Below are positions 55,994 through 64,000 of a stretch of DNA of 64,000 nt, piece after piece. Position numbers and translations under genes: made by a program. Source of the stretch: CAVVSD01 sp963837655 (lineage in GTDB: Bacteria > Actinomycetota > Thermoleophilia > Solirubrobacterales > Solirubrobacteraceae). Every line of letters begins with the position of its first letter. Within the stretch, counting starts at the first letter, position 1. The DNA is taken from the NCBI GenBank assembly GCA_963837655.1, contig CAWIOK010000021.1:434001-498000 (forward strand), given 5' to 3'. The notes beneath the pieces were generated by a model. It made no database searches and was not told the origin of the DNA. It saw nothing but the letters and a program-made list of their open reading frames with translations.

Positions 55994-57358
55994 ATGGCCG
56001 AGTACGACTGCATCGTCATCGGGTCCGGGCCGGGCGGCTACGTTGCCGCCATCCGCGCCGCCCAAGTGGGACTGAAGACCGCCGTGGTGGAGAAGGACGC
56101 CATCGGCGGCCGGTGCCTGAACTACGCCTGCATCCCCGCGAAGGCGGTGCTGCGCACGGCGGACATCCTCTCTGAGGTCCGCGACGCCGACGAGTTCGGC
56201 ATCAAGGTCTCCGAGCCCGAGGTCGACTTCGGCGCCGTGACGGAGCGCCGCAAGAAGGTCGTCCAGACCCTCACGGGCGGCGTCAGCGGCCTGTTCAAGA
56301 AGAACAAGATCGAGGTGCTGGAGGGCGAGGCATCGCTCGCCGGCGGCGGCATCGTGCGCGTCGGCGGCGAGGAGCACAAGGCGGGCAAGATCATCCTCGC
56401 CACAGGCTCGCTGCCCCGTCCGATCCCCGGCACCCAGTTCGGCGGCCGCGTCATTGGCACCGAGGAGGCGTGGGCGTTCGACGAGCTCCCGGGGCGCCTG
56501 GTCGTCGTCGGCGCCGGCGCGTCGGGCACCGAGATCGCCTCCGCCTACCAGCGACTCGGATCCGAGGTCACGCTGCTGGAGGCGCTCGACCGCGTGCTGC
56601 CCACCGAGGACGCCGACATCTCCAAGGTGGCCCTCCGCGTCTTCAAGCGCCAGGGCATCGACGTCCACACCGGCGTGAAGGTCGAGAACATCCAGAGCAC
56701 GGACTCAGGCGTGACGTACACGTACGGCGGGGAGAGCGGCGAGGCCGACTGGCTCGTCATCGCAGCCGGTCGCGGCCCCGACGTCGAGGCCCTCGGCCTG
56801 GACGCCGCGGGCGTGGAGCGCGACGAGCGCGGCCTCCTCAAGGTCGACGGCGCGATGCGCACGAGCGCCGACGGGATCTACGCCATCGGCGACATCGTCC
56901 CCGGCCCCGCACTCGCGCACAAGGCGTCCGACGAGGGCATCATCGCGGCCGAGGACGCCGCGGGCCTGGACACCCACCCGCTGGACTACGACGACATCCC
57001 GCGCGCCACGTTCTGCCAGCCCAACGTGGCGAGCTTCGGCCTCACCGAAGAGCAGGCGCGCGAGGCCGGCCACGACGTCGTGATCGGCAAGGTGCAATAC
57101 GGCGCCGTCGGCGCGGGCACCGTCTATGGCGACCGCCAGGGCCTCATCAAGATCGTCGGCGACACGAAGTACGGCGAGTTGCTCGGCGGCCACATCGTCG
57201 GGTCCAAGGCGACCGAGATGATCCAGGAGCTCGTCAACGCCAAGGCGCTGGAGGGCGGCTACCCCGAGGTCGCGCGCATGGTGCACGGGCACCCGACGCA
57301 GTCCGAGGCCATCATGGAGGCCGCGCGGGCCGCCGATGGCTGGCTCATCCACGGCTGA
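55994..57358 (+). CDS. lpdA: Dihydrolipoyl dehydrogenase (E3)
   Basis: 454 residues. FAD loop IGSGPGGYVAAIRAAQVGLK, redox cysteines C41 and C46 (GGRCLNYACIPAKA), NAD loop VVVGAGASGTEIASAYQRLG, YAIGDIVPGPALAHKASDEG and the active-site pair in HGHPTQSEAIMEA. GGRCLN replaces the common GGTCLN. It reoxidises the lipoyl groups of the E2 proteins encoded nearby. The ATG at 55994 is the natural start; the frame upstream belongs to the membrane-protein gene. Confidence 0.96.
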   Translation: MAEYDCIVIGSGPGGYVAAIRAAQVGLKTAVVEKDAIGGRCLNYACIPAKAVLRTADILSEVRDADEFGIKVSEPEVDFGAVTERRKKVVQTLTGGVSGLFKKNKIEVLEGEASLAGGGIVRVGGEEHKAGKIILATGSLPRPIPGTQFGGRVIGTEEAWAFDELPGRLVVVGAGASGTEIASAYQRLGSEVTLLEALDRVLPTEDADISKVALRVFKRQGIDVHTGVKVENIQSTDSGVTYTYGGESGEADWLVIAAGRGPDVEALGLDAAGVERDERGLLKVDGAMRTSADGIYAIGDIVPGPALAHKASDEGIIAAEDAAGLDTHPLDYDDIPRATFCQPNVASFGLTEEQAREAGHDVVIGKVQYGAVGAGTVYGDRQGLIKIVGDTKYGELLGGHIVGSKATEMIQELVNAKALEGGYPEVARMVHGHPTQSEAIMEAARAADGWLIHG

Positions 57359-57959
57359 CCTGCAGGTCGTGCAGTCGGGGCCGGGCGAAGCCTGCGCCTT
57401 CTATCTGGACTTCGCCGTCCCTGAGGCCTACCTGGCCGCGGAGCGGATCCTCGCGCTCATGCCGGCGCCCTGCGAATGGGTTCCGGTGCTGGACGGCGAG
57501 CTCGGCGGCGGCGGATGGGGCGCGTGGCGCTGCGCCGAGGAGCGCGACATCGAGCTGTCGCAGATCGAGCGGACCGCCGCGGCGCGCGGGCTGCTGCCGG
57601 TGCGCTGGGCGACGGAGCTGCCGTTCGACTCGTCGCTCGCGCTGCGCGCCGCGACCTACGCGAAGGGCGCGGGCAAGGTGGTCGCCTTCTCCCTGGCCGC
57701 GTTCCGCCAGGCCTACGCCGGCGGCCGCGACCTCTCCGTCGAGGACAACGTGGCGATCGCCGGGGCCGCGTGCGAGATCCACCCGCGGGCCCTGCTGACG
57801 GGCGCCGCGACGCGCAGCGCCGCCACGTCGCTGACCCGCGCGACCGGCCGTGCCCGTGAGCGCGGGGTGCGGTCGGTGCCGGCCGTCTGGGTCGCGGGCG
57901 AGGTGTTCCACGGGGACGCAGAGCTCGAGCGAGCCGCGACCGCGCTCGCTCGCCTCTGA
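57336..57959 (+). CDS. DsbA/2-hydroxychromene-2-carboxylate-isomerase-like thioredoxin-fold protein
   Basis: 207 residues. CAFYLDFAVPEAYLAAERIL matches the FYFDFxSPYxYL opening of HCCA isomerase/kappa-GST proteins, and RSVPAVWVAGEVFHGDAELE is the conserved end with the cis-proline. There is no CxxC, so it is not a disulfide oxidase. It overlaps the end of lpd by 23 bases and precedes the E2 gene. Its link to the dehydrogenase complex is unclear. Confidence 0.82.
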   Translation: MAGSSTADLQVVQSGPGEACAFYLDFAVPEAYLAAERILALMPAPCEWVPVLDGELGGGGWGAWRCAEERDIELSQIERTAAARGLLPVRWATELPFDSSLALRAATYAKGAGKVVAFSLAAFRQAYAGGRDLSVEDNVAIAGAACEIHPRALLTGAATRSAATSLTRATGRARERGVRSVPAVWVAGEVFHGDAELERAATALARL

Positions 57960-57970
57960 TCGATCGGCCC

Positions 57971-58024
57971 CGAACCTTCTGGTCGCGGAGGTGCACGCGA
58001 CGTCGCCTCCGGGAATAAGGTTCG
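57971..58024 (+). promoter_or_regulatory. Nested stem-loop in the leader of the E2 gene
   Basis: Outer arms CGAACCTT (57971-57978) and AAGGTTCG (58017-58024) pair perfectly; inside them CGGAGG (57986-57991) pairs with CCTCCG (58006-58011). The AAGG of the outer right arm, ten bases before the E2 ATG, is the only candidate ribosome site, so folding would hide it. It could be an attenuator or a thermosensor-like leader. I recognise no known riboswitch class. Confidence 0.5.
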
Positions 58025-58030
58025 CCACCG

Positions 58031-59356
58031 ATGCCCGAGATCACGATGCCCCGCCTGTCCGACTCCATGGAGGAGGGCACGATCCTGAAGTGGCTCAAGT
58101 CCGACGGGGACGACGTCTCCGAAGGGGACGAGCTCGCTGAGATCGAGACCGACAAGGCCACGATGACCTACGAGGCCGATGCGGCCGGTGTGCTCGAGAT
58201 CGTGGCGGACGAGGGGCAGACGCTCGCCATCGGCGAGGTCATCGCCAAGCTCAAGGCTGACGGCGACGACGACGAGAGCGCTTCGGACGACGATGAGGAG
58301 CCTGCGGAGGAGGAGCCGTCCGGCGAGGCCGGCACCGAGGACGAGCCCGACCAGGACGAGGAGCCGGACGCCGCGGAGGAGCCGGCCGAGGACGAGGAGC
58401 CCGCCGAGGAGGCGCCGGCCCCGGAGCCGGAGGCCGACCGGGACGACGGCGAGCGCATCGTCGCGTCACCCGTCGCACGGCGTCTCGCGCGCGAGCGCGG
58501 CGTCGACCTCTCCTCGCTGCAGGGCAGCGGCCCCGGCGGGCGGATCGTGAAGGCCGACGTCGAGGACGCGCCGACGAGCGCGTCCGACGAGGGCGAGCCG
58601 CCCGAGCAGGAGGAGGCGCCCGAGGCCGAGCCGGCGGGCACCGTCGCCGAGCGCGGCACGGCAAAGGGCGACGTGGTCGTGCAGGAGCCGTCGCGGCTGC
58701 AGGGCGTCGTCGCGCGTCGCATGGCCGAGTCCAAGGCGACGATCCCCGACTTCGTCATCCGCACCGACGTCGACATGGAGGGCTGTGTCGCGCTGCGCGG
58801 CCAGATCAAGGAGCGCCTCGGTCCCGACGCGACCGTCCCCTCGTACAACGACATGGTCGTCAAGGCCTGCGGTCTGGCGCTCCGCGAGTTCCCACGGGCC
58901 AACGGCGCCTACCGGGACGGCAAGTTCGAGCTCTACGCGCGGGTGAACGTGGGCGTGGCCGTCGCCGGCCAGGACGCGCTCGTCGTCCCGACGGTCTTCG
59001 ACGCGGACAAGCGCTCGCTGGGCGACATCGCGCGCGAGAGCCGCGACCTCGCCGGGAAGGTGCGCGAGGGGAGCATCCGGCCGCCCGAGCTGAGCGGCGG
59101 GACGTTCACGGTGTCCAACCTGGGCATGTACGGCGTCACCGGCTTCACGGCCGTCATCAACCCGCCGCAGGCCGCGATCCTCGCTGTGGGAGCGATGGCG
59201 CAGGTGCCGGTCGTCGTCGACGGGCGCGTCGTCGTGCGCCACCGGATGGAGATCTCGCTCACCTGCGACCACCGCATCCTCTACGGGGCCGACGCCGCGC
59301 AGTTCCTCGCGCGGATCCGCGAGCTGCTCGAGGAGCCGCTCGCGCTCGTGCTCTGA
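58031..59356 (+). CDS. Dihydrolipoamide acyltransferase (E2), first copy
   Basis: 441 residues: lipoyl domain with Lys42 (EIETDKATMTYE), a strongly acidic linker (about 82-146), E3-binding domain (VARRLARERGVDLSSLQGSG) and catalytic domain. The catalytic His414 is in LTCDHRILYGADAAQF; where E2 enzymes normally have Asp in the DHRxxDG motif there is Tyr418. The usual linker is Ala/Pro-rich, not acidic. A complete E1 and another E2 lie about 2.2 kb downstream. Which 2-oxoacid it serves is unknown. Confidence 0.9.
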   Translation: MPEITMPRLSDSMEEGTILKWLKSDGDDVSEGDELAEIETDKATMTYEADAAGVLEIVADEGQTLAIGEVIAKLKADGDDDESASDDDEEPAEEEPSGEAGTEDEPDQDEEPDAAEEPAEDEEPAEEAPAPEPEADRDDGERIVASPVARRLARERGVDLSSLQGSGPGGRIVKADVEDAPTSASDEGEPPEQEEAPEAEPAGTVAERGTAKGDVVVQEPSRLQGVVARRMAESKATIPDFVIRTDVDMEGCVALRGQIKERLGPDATVPSYNDMVVKACGLALREFPRANGAYRDGKFELYARVNVGVAVAGQDALVVPTVFDADKRSLGDIARESRDLAGKVREGSIRPPELSGGTFTVSNLGMYGVTGFTAVINPPQAAILAVGAMAQVPVVVDGRVVVRHRMEISLTCDHRILYGADAAQFLARIRELLEEPLALVL

Positions 59357-59360
59357 CGAG

Positions 59361-60479
59361 CTAGCAGGGAGGCTTCGGCGCGGCGGTGTCGACCGCCGGC
59401 GCGGGGGTCTGCTGCGCCGCCGGCGGGCAGGGATCGGCGACCGGCGGGCACGGATCGGGCTGGGGCTGCGGGTCGGGCTGCGTGGCCGGCTGCTCCTGGG
59501 CAGGTGCCTGCGTCTGCGGCGGCCCGTCGGGCTTGGCCGCCTGATCGGGGGTCGCGACGGTGTTCGTCTTCGTCGGCGGCTGCTGCGGCTGCGTGGCGAC
59601 GGGCTTCTGTGGCGCGGCGGGCGTCTGGCCGCTGTCGGAGGTCGACGAGTGGTCGGTCGACGGCCCGGAGCCGGCGTTCCAGTCGGACGTGTCGCCCGTC
59701 GCGGGCGCGTCCTGCGCGGGCGTCTCGGTCGCCGGGCTCGACGCCGGCGTGGGCGCGAGGGTCCTCCGCGCGGCGGGCGCCTCCTGCGTGCTCTGCGTCG
59801 ACTCCTGCGTGTCCGTCTGGGGGGTGACGGTGGTGTCCTGGGTGGTGGGCGTGTTGAGGGCGACGCGCCGCTGGCTGGGCGTGTAGCCGGACTGCGTGGT
59901 CTGCTCGCTGCTGGTCGGTGCCGGGTTGGACACCGGCATGCTCGCGGGGGCCTGGACCGCCGGAGCGGACGCCTGCTCCGTGGCCGGCGGGATGGGGCCG
60001 ATCGTGATCGGGCTGCGGCTGCTGGTGGTCTCCTGCGTGCTCGCCGGGCCCGTGGTCTCGGGCACCGCGCTGGAGGCCAGGCGCTGCTGCTGCGACCCGC
60101 CCGTTGTGCGCGTGGGGGTCGTCGATGGGGTGCTTCCGATGCCGACCTGGACGGCCGGCGCGGACGCGGACGGCGCCGCAGGGGCGCCCAGGACGAGCGG
60201 GGGCTCGGCCGAGCCGGAGCTGCCGCTCGTCGTGCTGACGGTGCGCTCGACGGGGGCAAGGGCCACCGGACCGCTGGTCGGCGGTGAAGCGAGACCGGGC
60301 CACCCATTGACCGCGACGAGCGTGCTCGTGAAGAAGAGCACGCATGCAGCGGCCGCCACCATGGACAGGGTGGCACCCAGGGTCGCGAGCAAGCCCCTTG
60401 GAGTGCGCACGTTGTCTACATCGGCAGGGAAACGCTCAAGCTGAAGCGCAAACGGGATGTTCCACCCCGTTCGGCGCAT
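59361..60479 (-). CDS. Pro/Thr/Gln-rich membrane-anchored or secreted protein
   Basis: 372 residues. One hydrophobic segment at about 30-56 (LLATLGATLSMVAAAACVLF) follows a basic N-terminus. The remainder is low-complexity, rich in Pro, Thr, Ser, Ala and Gln, and probably disordered outside the membrane. Near the C-terminus are DPCPPVADPCPPA and a terminal PPC, three cysteines in a Pro context. No domain is recognised. It may be a wall-spanning or heavily O-glycosylated protein. It converges on the E2 gene with a four-base gap. Confidence 0.7.
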   Translation of the reverse strand: MRRTGWNIPFALQLERFPADVDNVRTPRGLLATLGATLSMVAAAACVLFFTSTLVAVNGWPGLASPPTSGPVALAPVERTVSTTSGSSGSAEPPLVLGAPAAPSASAPAVQVGIGSTPSTTPTRTTGGSQQQRLASSAVPETTGPASTQETTSSRSPITIGPIPPATEQASAPAVQAPASMPVSNPAPTSSEQTTQSGYTPSQRRVALNTPTTQDTTVTPQTDTQESTQSTQEAPAARRTLAPTPASSPATETPAQDAPATGDTSDWNAGSGPSTDHSSTSDSGQTPAAPQKPVATQPQQPPTKTNTVATPDQAAKPDGPPQTQAPAQEQPATQPDPQPQPDPCPPVADPCPPAAQQTPAPAVDTAAPKPPC

Positions 60480-60840
60480 TCGCGCGTCACGCAGCCGTCC
60501 CTTCGCATAGGTCGGCCCACCCTAAGGGGTCGAGACGCTTCCCAGTGTGTTGCGGATGCCACGAAGCGACGGATCGGCGACTCCCTCGGGCACCCCGCCC
60601 GAGCGGACGGGAATCGCCGGATTCCTGGATGTCGTCCACCCACATCCGGTGCGACGGCGGGTGACGACGCGCCGTTCGCGGGCATGGAGCTTCTGTCACG
60701 TCGACAGGCGTGAACGTCCCGCAAAGCTCCGAGGAGTCGCCACCAGTCCTGTGCGCCGCCCGCAGGACAGTGCAGCCCGGCACGCCACGACCCCGATCCG
60801 GCGCCCCGTCGAGGACGGCAGGCGCCACATGGCCTGACAC
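60480..60840. other. 361-bp region without a convincing gene
   Basis: Between two minus-strand genes. Codon third positions in the open frame 60487-60840 are mixed rather than GC-loaded as in its neighbours, so I do not call a gene. GGAATC-GCCG-GATTCC (60610-60625) is a perfect small hairpin. The region most likely holds the promoter and leader of the Pro/Thr-rich protein. I do not recognise a riboswitch. Confidence 0.5.
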
Positions 60841-61464
60841 TCAGCGAAACCCGCCGGTGGGATCGAACTTCGCGTTCGACGCGCCGCTCGTGTCGCGCTT
60901 GACCGTCACCGGCCGATCGCTCGTGTCGAGGTAGATGCACAGCCAGCGGTCCGGGTCGCTGCCCGGCACGCACGTCCGGTAGAGCTCCGGTGCGACCTGC
61001 AGGGAGTCGACCGCCGCGATGTTGCCGCGGTACGCGGCCGGCGCCTGGTCGGCGAACCACTCGTGCGCGGCGAGCAGCTGCGCCCGCACGTCCTCCGTGT
61101 GGTCCCGCAACGCCGGGCGGTGCGCGAGGCCGAGCCCGAGGAACATCGCCGTCACCAGCAGGACGAGCGCCGTGCCCGCCCGGTCGTCGGCGACCACCTT
61201 GGGCAGGTCCGGCCGGCGCCGCCGCAGCAGCCAGCCGCCGATGCCGCCGAGCCCGGCGATCGCCGCGATGTTCAGGCACCCGGCCAGGAGGAAGGCCGGG
61301 ACCCAGCCCGTCCCGCCGTCGCCGGCGATCGGCAGCTTGTGCAGCAGGACGACGTCGACGACCAGCGCGACGACGAAGGTCGGCCACAGCCACGCACCCC
61401 GCAGCCGCCACCGCAGACGCCGCAGCCGCCCCTGCAGTCCCTCGGCCGGCGCAGCGTCGGACAT
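60841..61464 (-). CDS. Hypothetical membrane protein, three helices
   Basis: 207 residues with helices at about 25-42, 55-78 and 95-112, and a C-terminal soluble domain (HEWFADQAPAAYRGNIAAVD, YRTCVPGSDPDRWLCIYLDT) with two cysteines that could form a disulfide outside. Unknown function. It is divergent from the E1-alpha gene. Confidence 0.72.
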   Translation of the reverse strand: MSDAAPAEGLQGRLRRLRWRLRGAWLWPTFVVALVVDVVLLHKLPIAGDGGTGWVPAFLLAGCLNIAAIAGLGGIGGWLLRRRRPDLPKVVADDRAGTALVLLVTAMFLGLGLAHRPALRDHTEDVRAQLLAAHEWFADQAPAAYRGNIAAVDSLQVAPELYRTCVPGSDPDRWLCIYLDTSDRPVTVKRDTSGASNAKFDPTGGFR

Positions 61465-61593
61465 GCCTCCATCGTAGGTCCCACGCGATACCGTCCGGGT
61501 GTCGGAACTGGCGCCTGCACGCGGCGATCCCGCACCGGGCGCGTCATGCCGAGAGCGGAAGATCCCGCGACGGCCGAGAGGGAGGCTCCGAGG

Positions 61594-62646
61594 ATGGCGA
61601 CAGAGACGGCGGGCACCGCCGAGCGGGCGACCGGCCCCTCGGTCCGGCTGCGGCCCGACGACCGGGTGGCGCTGCTACGCCACATGCTGCTCATGCGCGC
61701 GATCGAGGAGCGCGCGATGAACCTGTACCGCCAGGGCAAGGTCCCCGGCTCCTTCTACGACGGCTTCGGGCAGGAGGCGGTCTCCGTCGGAGCCGCGTTC
61801 GCGATGTCCGCCCAGGACCGGCTCTGCATCCTGCACCGCGACCTCGGCGCGCACCTCGTGCGCGGCGTCGACCCCGCCCGCATCCTCGCCCAGTACATGG
61901 GGCGCGCGGACGGCATCACCCGCGGCCGCGACGGCAACGTCCACTTCGGCGACCACACGAAGGGCTGCGTCGGGATGGTCTCGATGCTCCCCGACATGAT
62001 GCTCGTCGCCACCGGCATGGCGATGGCCTTCCGCCTGCGCGACGAGGCACGCTGCGCGCTCACCTGGTTCGGGGACGGCTCCACGTCCCGCGGCGACTTC
62101 CACGAGGCGATGAACTGGGCCGCGGTCCAGCACCTGCCCGTGATCTTCGTGCTCGAGAACAACCAGTACGCGTACTCGACGCCGCTCTCGCAGCAGTTCC
62201 TCGTCGACCCCATCGAGCGCGCCGCCGCCTACGGCTTCCCCGGCGTGCGTGTCGACGGCAACGACGTCGAGGCGATGTTCGACGCCACCTGGGAGGCCCG
62301 CGAGCGCGCCGTCTCCGGCGGCGGCCCGACGCTGCTGGAGGCGGTCACGATGCGCATGCACGGCCACGCCGCCCACGACGACATGAAGTACGTGCCCAAG
62401 GAGCAGGTCGAGGAGTGGCGCCGCAAGGACCCGATCGACCGCCAGAGCGCGCGCGTCGCGGAGCTCGGGGTCGACGTCGCCGCGCTGCGCGACGAGGTCC
62501 GCACGCAGGTCGATGCCGCCGCGGAGGAGGCGATGCGCTCGCCGATGCCGGACCCGGCCACGGCGACGACCGGCCTCTTCCACGAGGGCGAGGACATCGT
62601 CCTGGGCGACGGCGACGCTCCGTACAGCGGCTTCCGGAGCGCCTGA
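61594..62646 (+). CDS. 2-oxoacid (pyruvate-type) dehydrogenase E1 alpha subunit
   Basis: 350 residues. LLMRAIEERAMNLYRQGKVP opens the domain. The TPP motif runs from WFGDGSTSRGDFHEAMNWAA to VLENNQYAYSTP (GDG to NN), and HTKGCVGMVSML and the loop MRMHGHAAHDDMKYV are typical. It forms a heterotetramer with E1 beta and uses TPP made by the thi genes in this window. I choose the ATG at 61594, eight bases after GGAGG, over the ATG at 61546. Confidence 0.93.
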   Translation: MATETAGTAERATGPSVRLRPDDRVALLRHMLLMRAIEERAMNLYRQGKVPGSFYDGFGQEAVSVGAAFAMSAQDRLCILHRDLGAHLVRGVDPARILAQYMGRADGITRGRDGNVHFGDHTKGCVGMVSMLPDMMLVATGMAMAFRLRDEARCALTWFGDGSTSRGDFHEAMNWAAVQHLPVIFVLENNQYAYSTPLSQQFLVDPIERAAAYGFPGVRVDGNDVEAMFDATWEARERAVSGGGPTLLEAVTMRMHGHAAHDDMKYVPKEQVEEWRRKDPIDRQSARVAELGVDVAALRDEVRTQVDAAAEEAMRSPMPDPATATTGLFHEGEDIVLGDGDAPYSGFRSA

Positions 62647-62647
62647 G

Positions 62648-63613
62648 ATGCCGACGATGACCTACCTGCAGGCCATCTCCGACGGCCTGCGCACCGAGAT
62701 GCGCCTCGACGAGCGGGTGCTCGTCATGGGCGAGGACATCGGGACCTTCGGCGGCGCCTTCAAGGTGACCGACGGCTTCATCGGGGAGTTCGGCAGCCGG
62801 CGCGTCATGGACACGCCGCTGGCCGAGTCCGGGATCGTCGGGACCGCGGTCGGCGCGGCGGTCGTCGGGCTGCGCCCCGTCTGCGAGATGCAGTTCGCCG
62901 ACTTCGTCTCCTGCGGCTTCGACCAGCTCGTCAACGTCGCGGGCAAGATGTACTACCGCCAGGGCCTGCCGGTGAACATCACGGTCCGCCTCCCGAGCGG
63001 TGGCGGCTTCTCCGGCGGCCCGTTCCACTCGCAGAACCCGGAGGCGTGGTTCATGCACGCACCGGGGCTGAAGGTCGTCGCACCCAGCACGCCGGCAGAC
63101 GCCAAGGGCCTGCTCATCGGCGCGATCCGCGATGCCAACCCGGTCGTCTTCCTCGAGCACAAGCACCTCTACCGCCGCGTCCGTGGAGAGGTCCCCGACG
63201 GGGCGGAGGCGACGCCGTTCACAGCGCGCGTCGCGCGCGAGGGCTCGGACCTCGTCGTCATCGCCTACGGCGCGATGGTCCACACGGCCCTCGAGGCGAC
63301 GGAGGACCTCGACGGCGCCTCGGTGAAGGTGCTGGACCTGCGCTCGCTCGTCCCGCTGGACGAGGAGGCGATCCTCGCCGCCGTGCGCGACTGCTCCAAG
63401 GTCGTCGTCATCGACGAGGCCAACGGCACGTGCGCCGCCGGCGCGCAGGTCGCGGCGATCATCGCCGAGAAGGGCTTCGAGGACCTCGACGGGCCGGTGG
63501 TGCGGGTCTCGTCGCCCGACGTGCCGATCCCGTTCTCGCCACCGCTCGAGCAGGCGGTGCTGCCCAGCGTCGATCGCGTCAAGGAGGCGTGCCGTGAGCT
63601 CCTCGACTACTGA
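62648..63613 (+). CDS. 2-oxoacid (pyruvate-type) dehydrogenase E1 beta subunit
   Basis: 321 residues. MTYLQAISDGLRTEMRLDE, VLVMGEDIGTFGGAFKVTDG, MDTPLAESGIVGTAVGAAVV, SGGPFHSQNPEAWFMHAPGL and VLDLRSLVPLDEEAI are the E1-beta landmarks. Starts one base after the E1-alpha stop. The last 20 bases overlap the second E2 gene, so E1 alpha, E1 beta and E2 are one coupled unit. Confidence 0.95.
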   Translation: MPTMTYLQAISDGLRTEMRLDERVLVMGEDIGTFGGAFKVTDGFIGEFGSRRVMDTPLAESGIVGTAVGAAVVGLRPVCEMQFADFVSCGFDQLVNVAGKMYYRQGLPVNITVRLPSGGGFSGGPFHSQNPEAWFMHAPGLKVVAPSTPADAKGLLIGAIRDANPVVFLEHKHLYRRVRGEVPDGAEATPFTARVAREGSDLVVIAYGAMVHTALEATEDLDGASVKVLDLRSLVPLDEEAILAAVRDCSKVVVIDEANGTCAAGAQVAAIIAEKGFEDLDGPVVRVSSPDVPIPFSPPLEQAVLPSVDRVKEACRELLDY

Positions 63614-64000
63614 GACGCTCCTCGACGTCGCCATGCCCCAGATGGGCGTGTCGGTCGCCGAGGGGACGATCGTCGCCTGGCACAAGCAGCCGGACGACTG
63701 GGTCGAGGCCGACGAGACGCTCGCCGAGGTCACGACCGACAAGATCGATACCGAGATCCCGTCGCCCGCGACCGGCAGGCTGGCCGAGATCCTCGTGGAG
63801 CCGGGCGTGACGGTCGACATCGGCACAGTGCTGGCCCGGATCGCGACCGACGCGCGCCCCGGCGAGGCACATCTGGCTGAGACCGAGCCCGAGCCGCGTT
63901 CGCACGCGCGGCGCTACTCGCCCGTCGTGCAGCGCATCGCCGCCGAGCACGGCATCGATCTCGACCGCGTGCAGGGCACGGGCCGCGACGGACGCGTGCG
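63594..64000 (+). CDS. Dihydrolipoamide acyltransferase (E2), second copy, cut by the window end
   Basis: The first 135 codons are present. The lipoyl domain has Lys50 in VTTDKIDTEIPSP, and an E3-binding domain begins at YSPVVQRIAAEHGIDLDRVQ. The GTG at 63594 has GGAGG seven bases upstream and overlaps E1 beta by 20 bases. The linker is short and not acidic, unlike the first E2. The catalytic domain is beyond the window. Its DKIDTEIPSP motif is typical of pyruvate, acetoin or branched-chain systems. Confidence 0.9.
   Translation, partial: MSSSTTETLLDVAMPQMGVSVAEGTIVAWHKQPDDWVEADETLAEVTTDKIDTEIPSPATGRLAEILVEPGVTVDIGTVLARIATDARPGEAHLAETEPEPRSHARRYSPVVQRIAAEHGIDLDRVQGTGRDGRV

Noticed and set aside
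60487..60840. 117-codon minus-strand open frame before the Pro/Thr-rich gene
   Set aside because: Third codon positions are not GC-biased as in true genes here, no motif is seen, and it occupies the expected leader region.
60480..60840. A c-di-AMP or cobalamin riboswitch ahead of the Pro/Thr-rich gene
   Set aside because: A stretch resembling CACTGGGAAG was noticed, but the other conserved blocks of either class are missing.

Overview
This is a very GC-rich bacterial chromosome segment with closely packed genes, many GTG starts and many 4-base start/stop overlaps (ATGA or GTGA). The dnaK-grpE-dnaJ-hspR order, an F420-type luciferase-like oxidoreductase, a CDP-alcohol phosphatidyltransferase beside inositol-3-phosphate synthase, and the split PurS/PurQ/small-PurL enzyme point to the Actinobacteria. 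The class Thermoleophilia (Solirubrobacterales) is my best guess; this is an inference, as no rRNA gene is present. I see no prophage, insertion sequence, CRISPR array or tRNA. Most of the window looks like core chromosome.

Layout. (1) 1-11.4 kb: a purine operon on the minus strand, read GYD protein, purD, purE, NUDIX, purB, purC, purS, purQ, purL. purF is on the same strand further on, behind an oppositely oriented membrane protein/HTH pair. The end of purF abuts three 107-bp tandem repeats. (2) 11.4-18.7 kb: a secreted protein, a methyl-accepting chemotaxis protein, a HerA-like ATPase and clpB. (3) 18.7-25.7 kb: a haloacid-dehalogenase-like protein, an M20 peptidase, an Ldh-family oxidoreductase and the dnaK-grpE-dnaJ-hspR heat-shock operon. 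(4) 25.8-32.8 kb: a large membrane protein, then a coupled four-gene operon (aminotransferase, hydantoinase, N-carbamoyl hydrolase, LLM oxidoreductase) that looks like reductive pyrimidine breakdown without the usual first enzyme. (5) 32.8-40.3 kb: endonuclease III, an alpha/beta hydrolase, then an inositol and membrane-lipid block (PAP2/Aur1-like, CDP-alcohol transferase, inositol-3-phosphate synthase, a glycosyltransferase-PHP fusion), a uracil-DNA-glycosylase-like protein and a small membrane protein that resembles presenilin/signal peptide peptidase. (6) 40.2-47.3 kb: a Baeyer-Villiger-type monooxygenase, an ABC-2 exporter, a quinone-oxidoreductase-like enzyme, an MFS exporter with its MarR regulator, and a YceH protein. 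(7) 47.3-55.5 kb: an RNA methyltransferase, argF, small proteins, a double-GAF protein, and thiamine genes (thiO-thiS-thiG behind a TPP riboswitch, thiE divergent). (8) 55.4-64 kb: two-part 2-oxoacid dehydrogenase genes: lpd, a DsbA/HCCA-isomerase-like protein and one E2, then E1-alpha, E1-beta and a second E2 cut off by the window end.

How the parts connect. Thiamine synthesis supplies the cofactor of the E1 enzymes further right. The inositol genes sit together and probably make an inositol phospholipid or an inositol glycoside. The heat-shock genes carry their own repressor. The items I would look at first are the presenilin-like protein (39.6-40.3 kb), the glycosyltransferase-PHP fusion (37-38.9 kb), the four-gene pyrimidine-type operon, and a two-hairpin element present upstream of two unrelated genes (33.5 and 46.1 kb).
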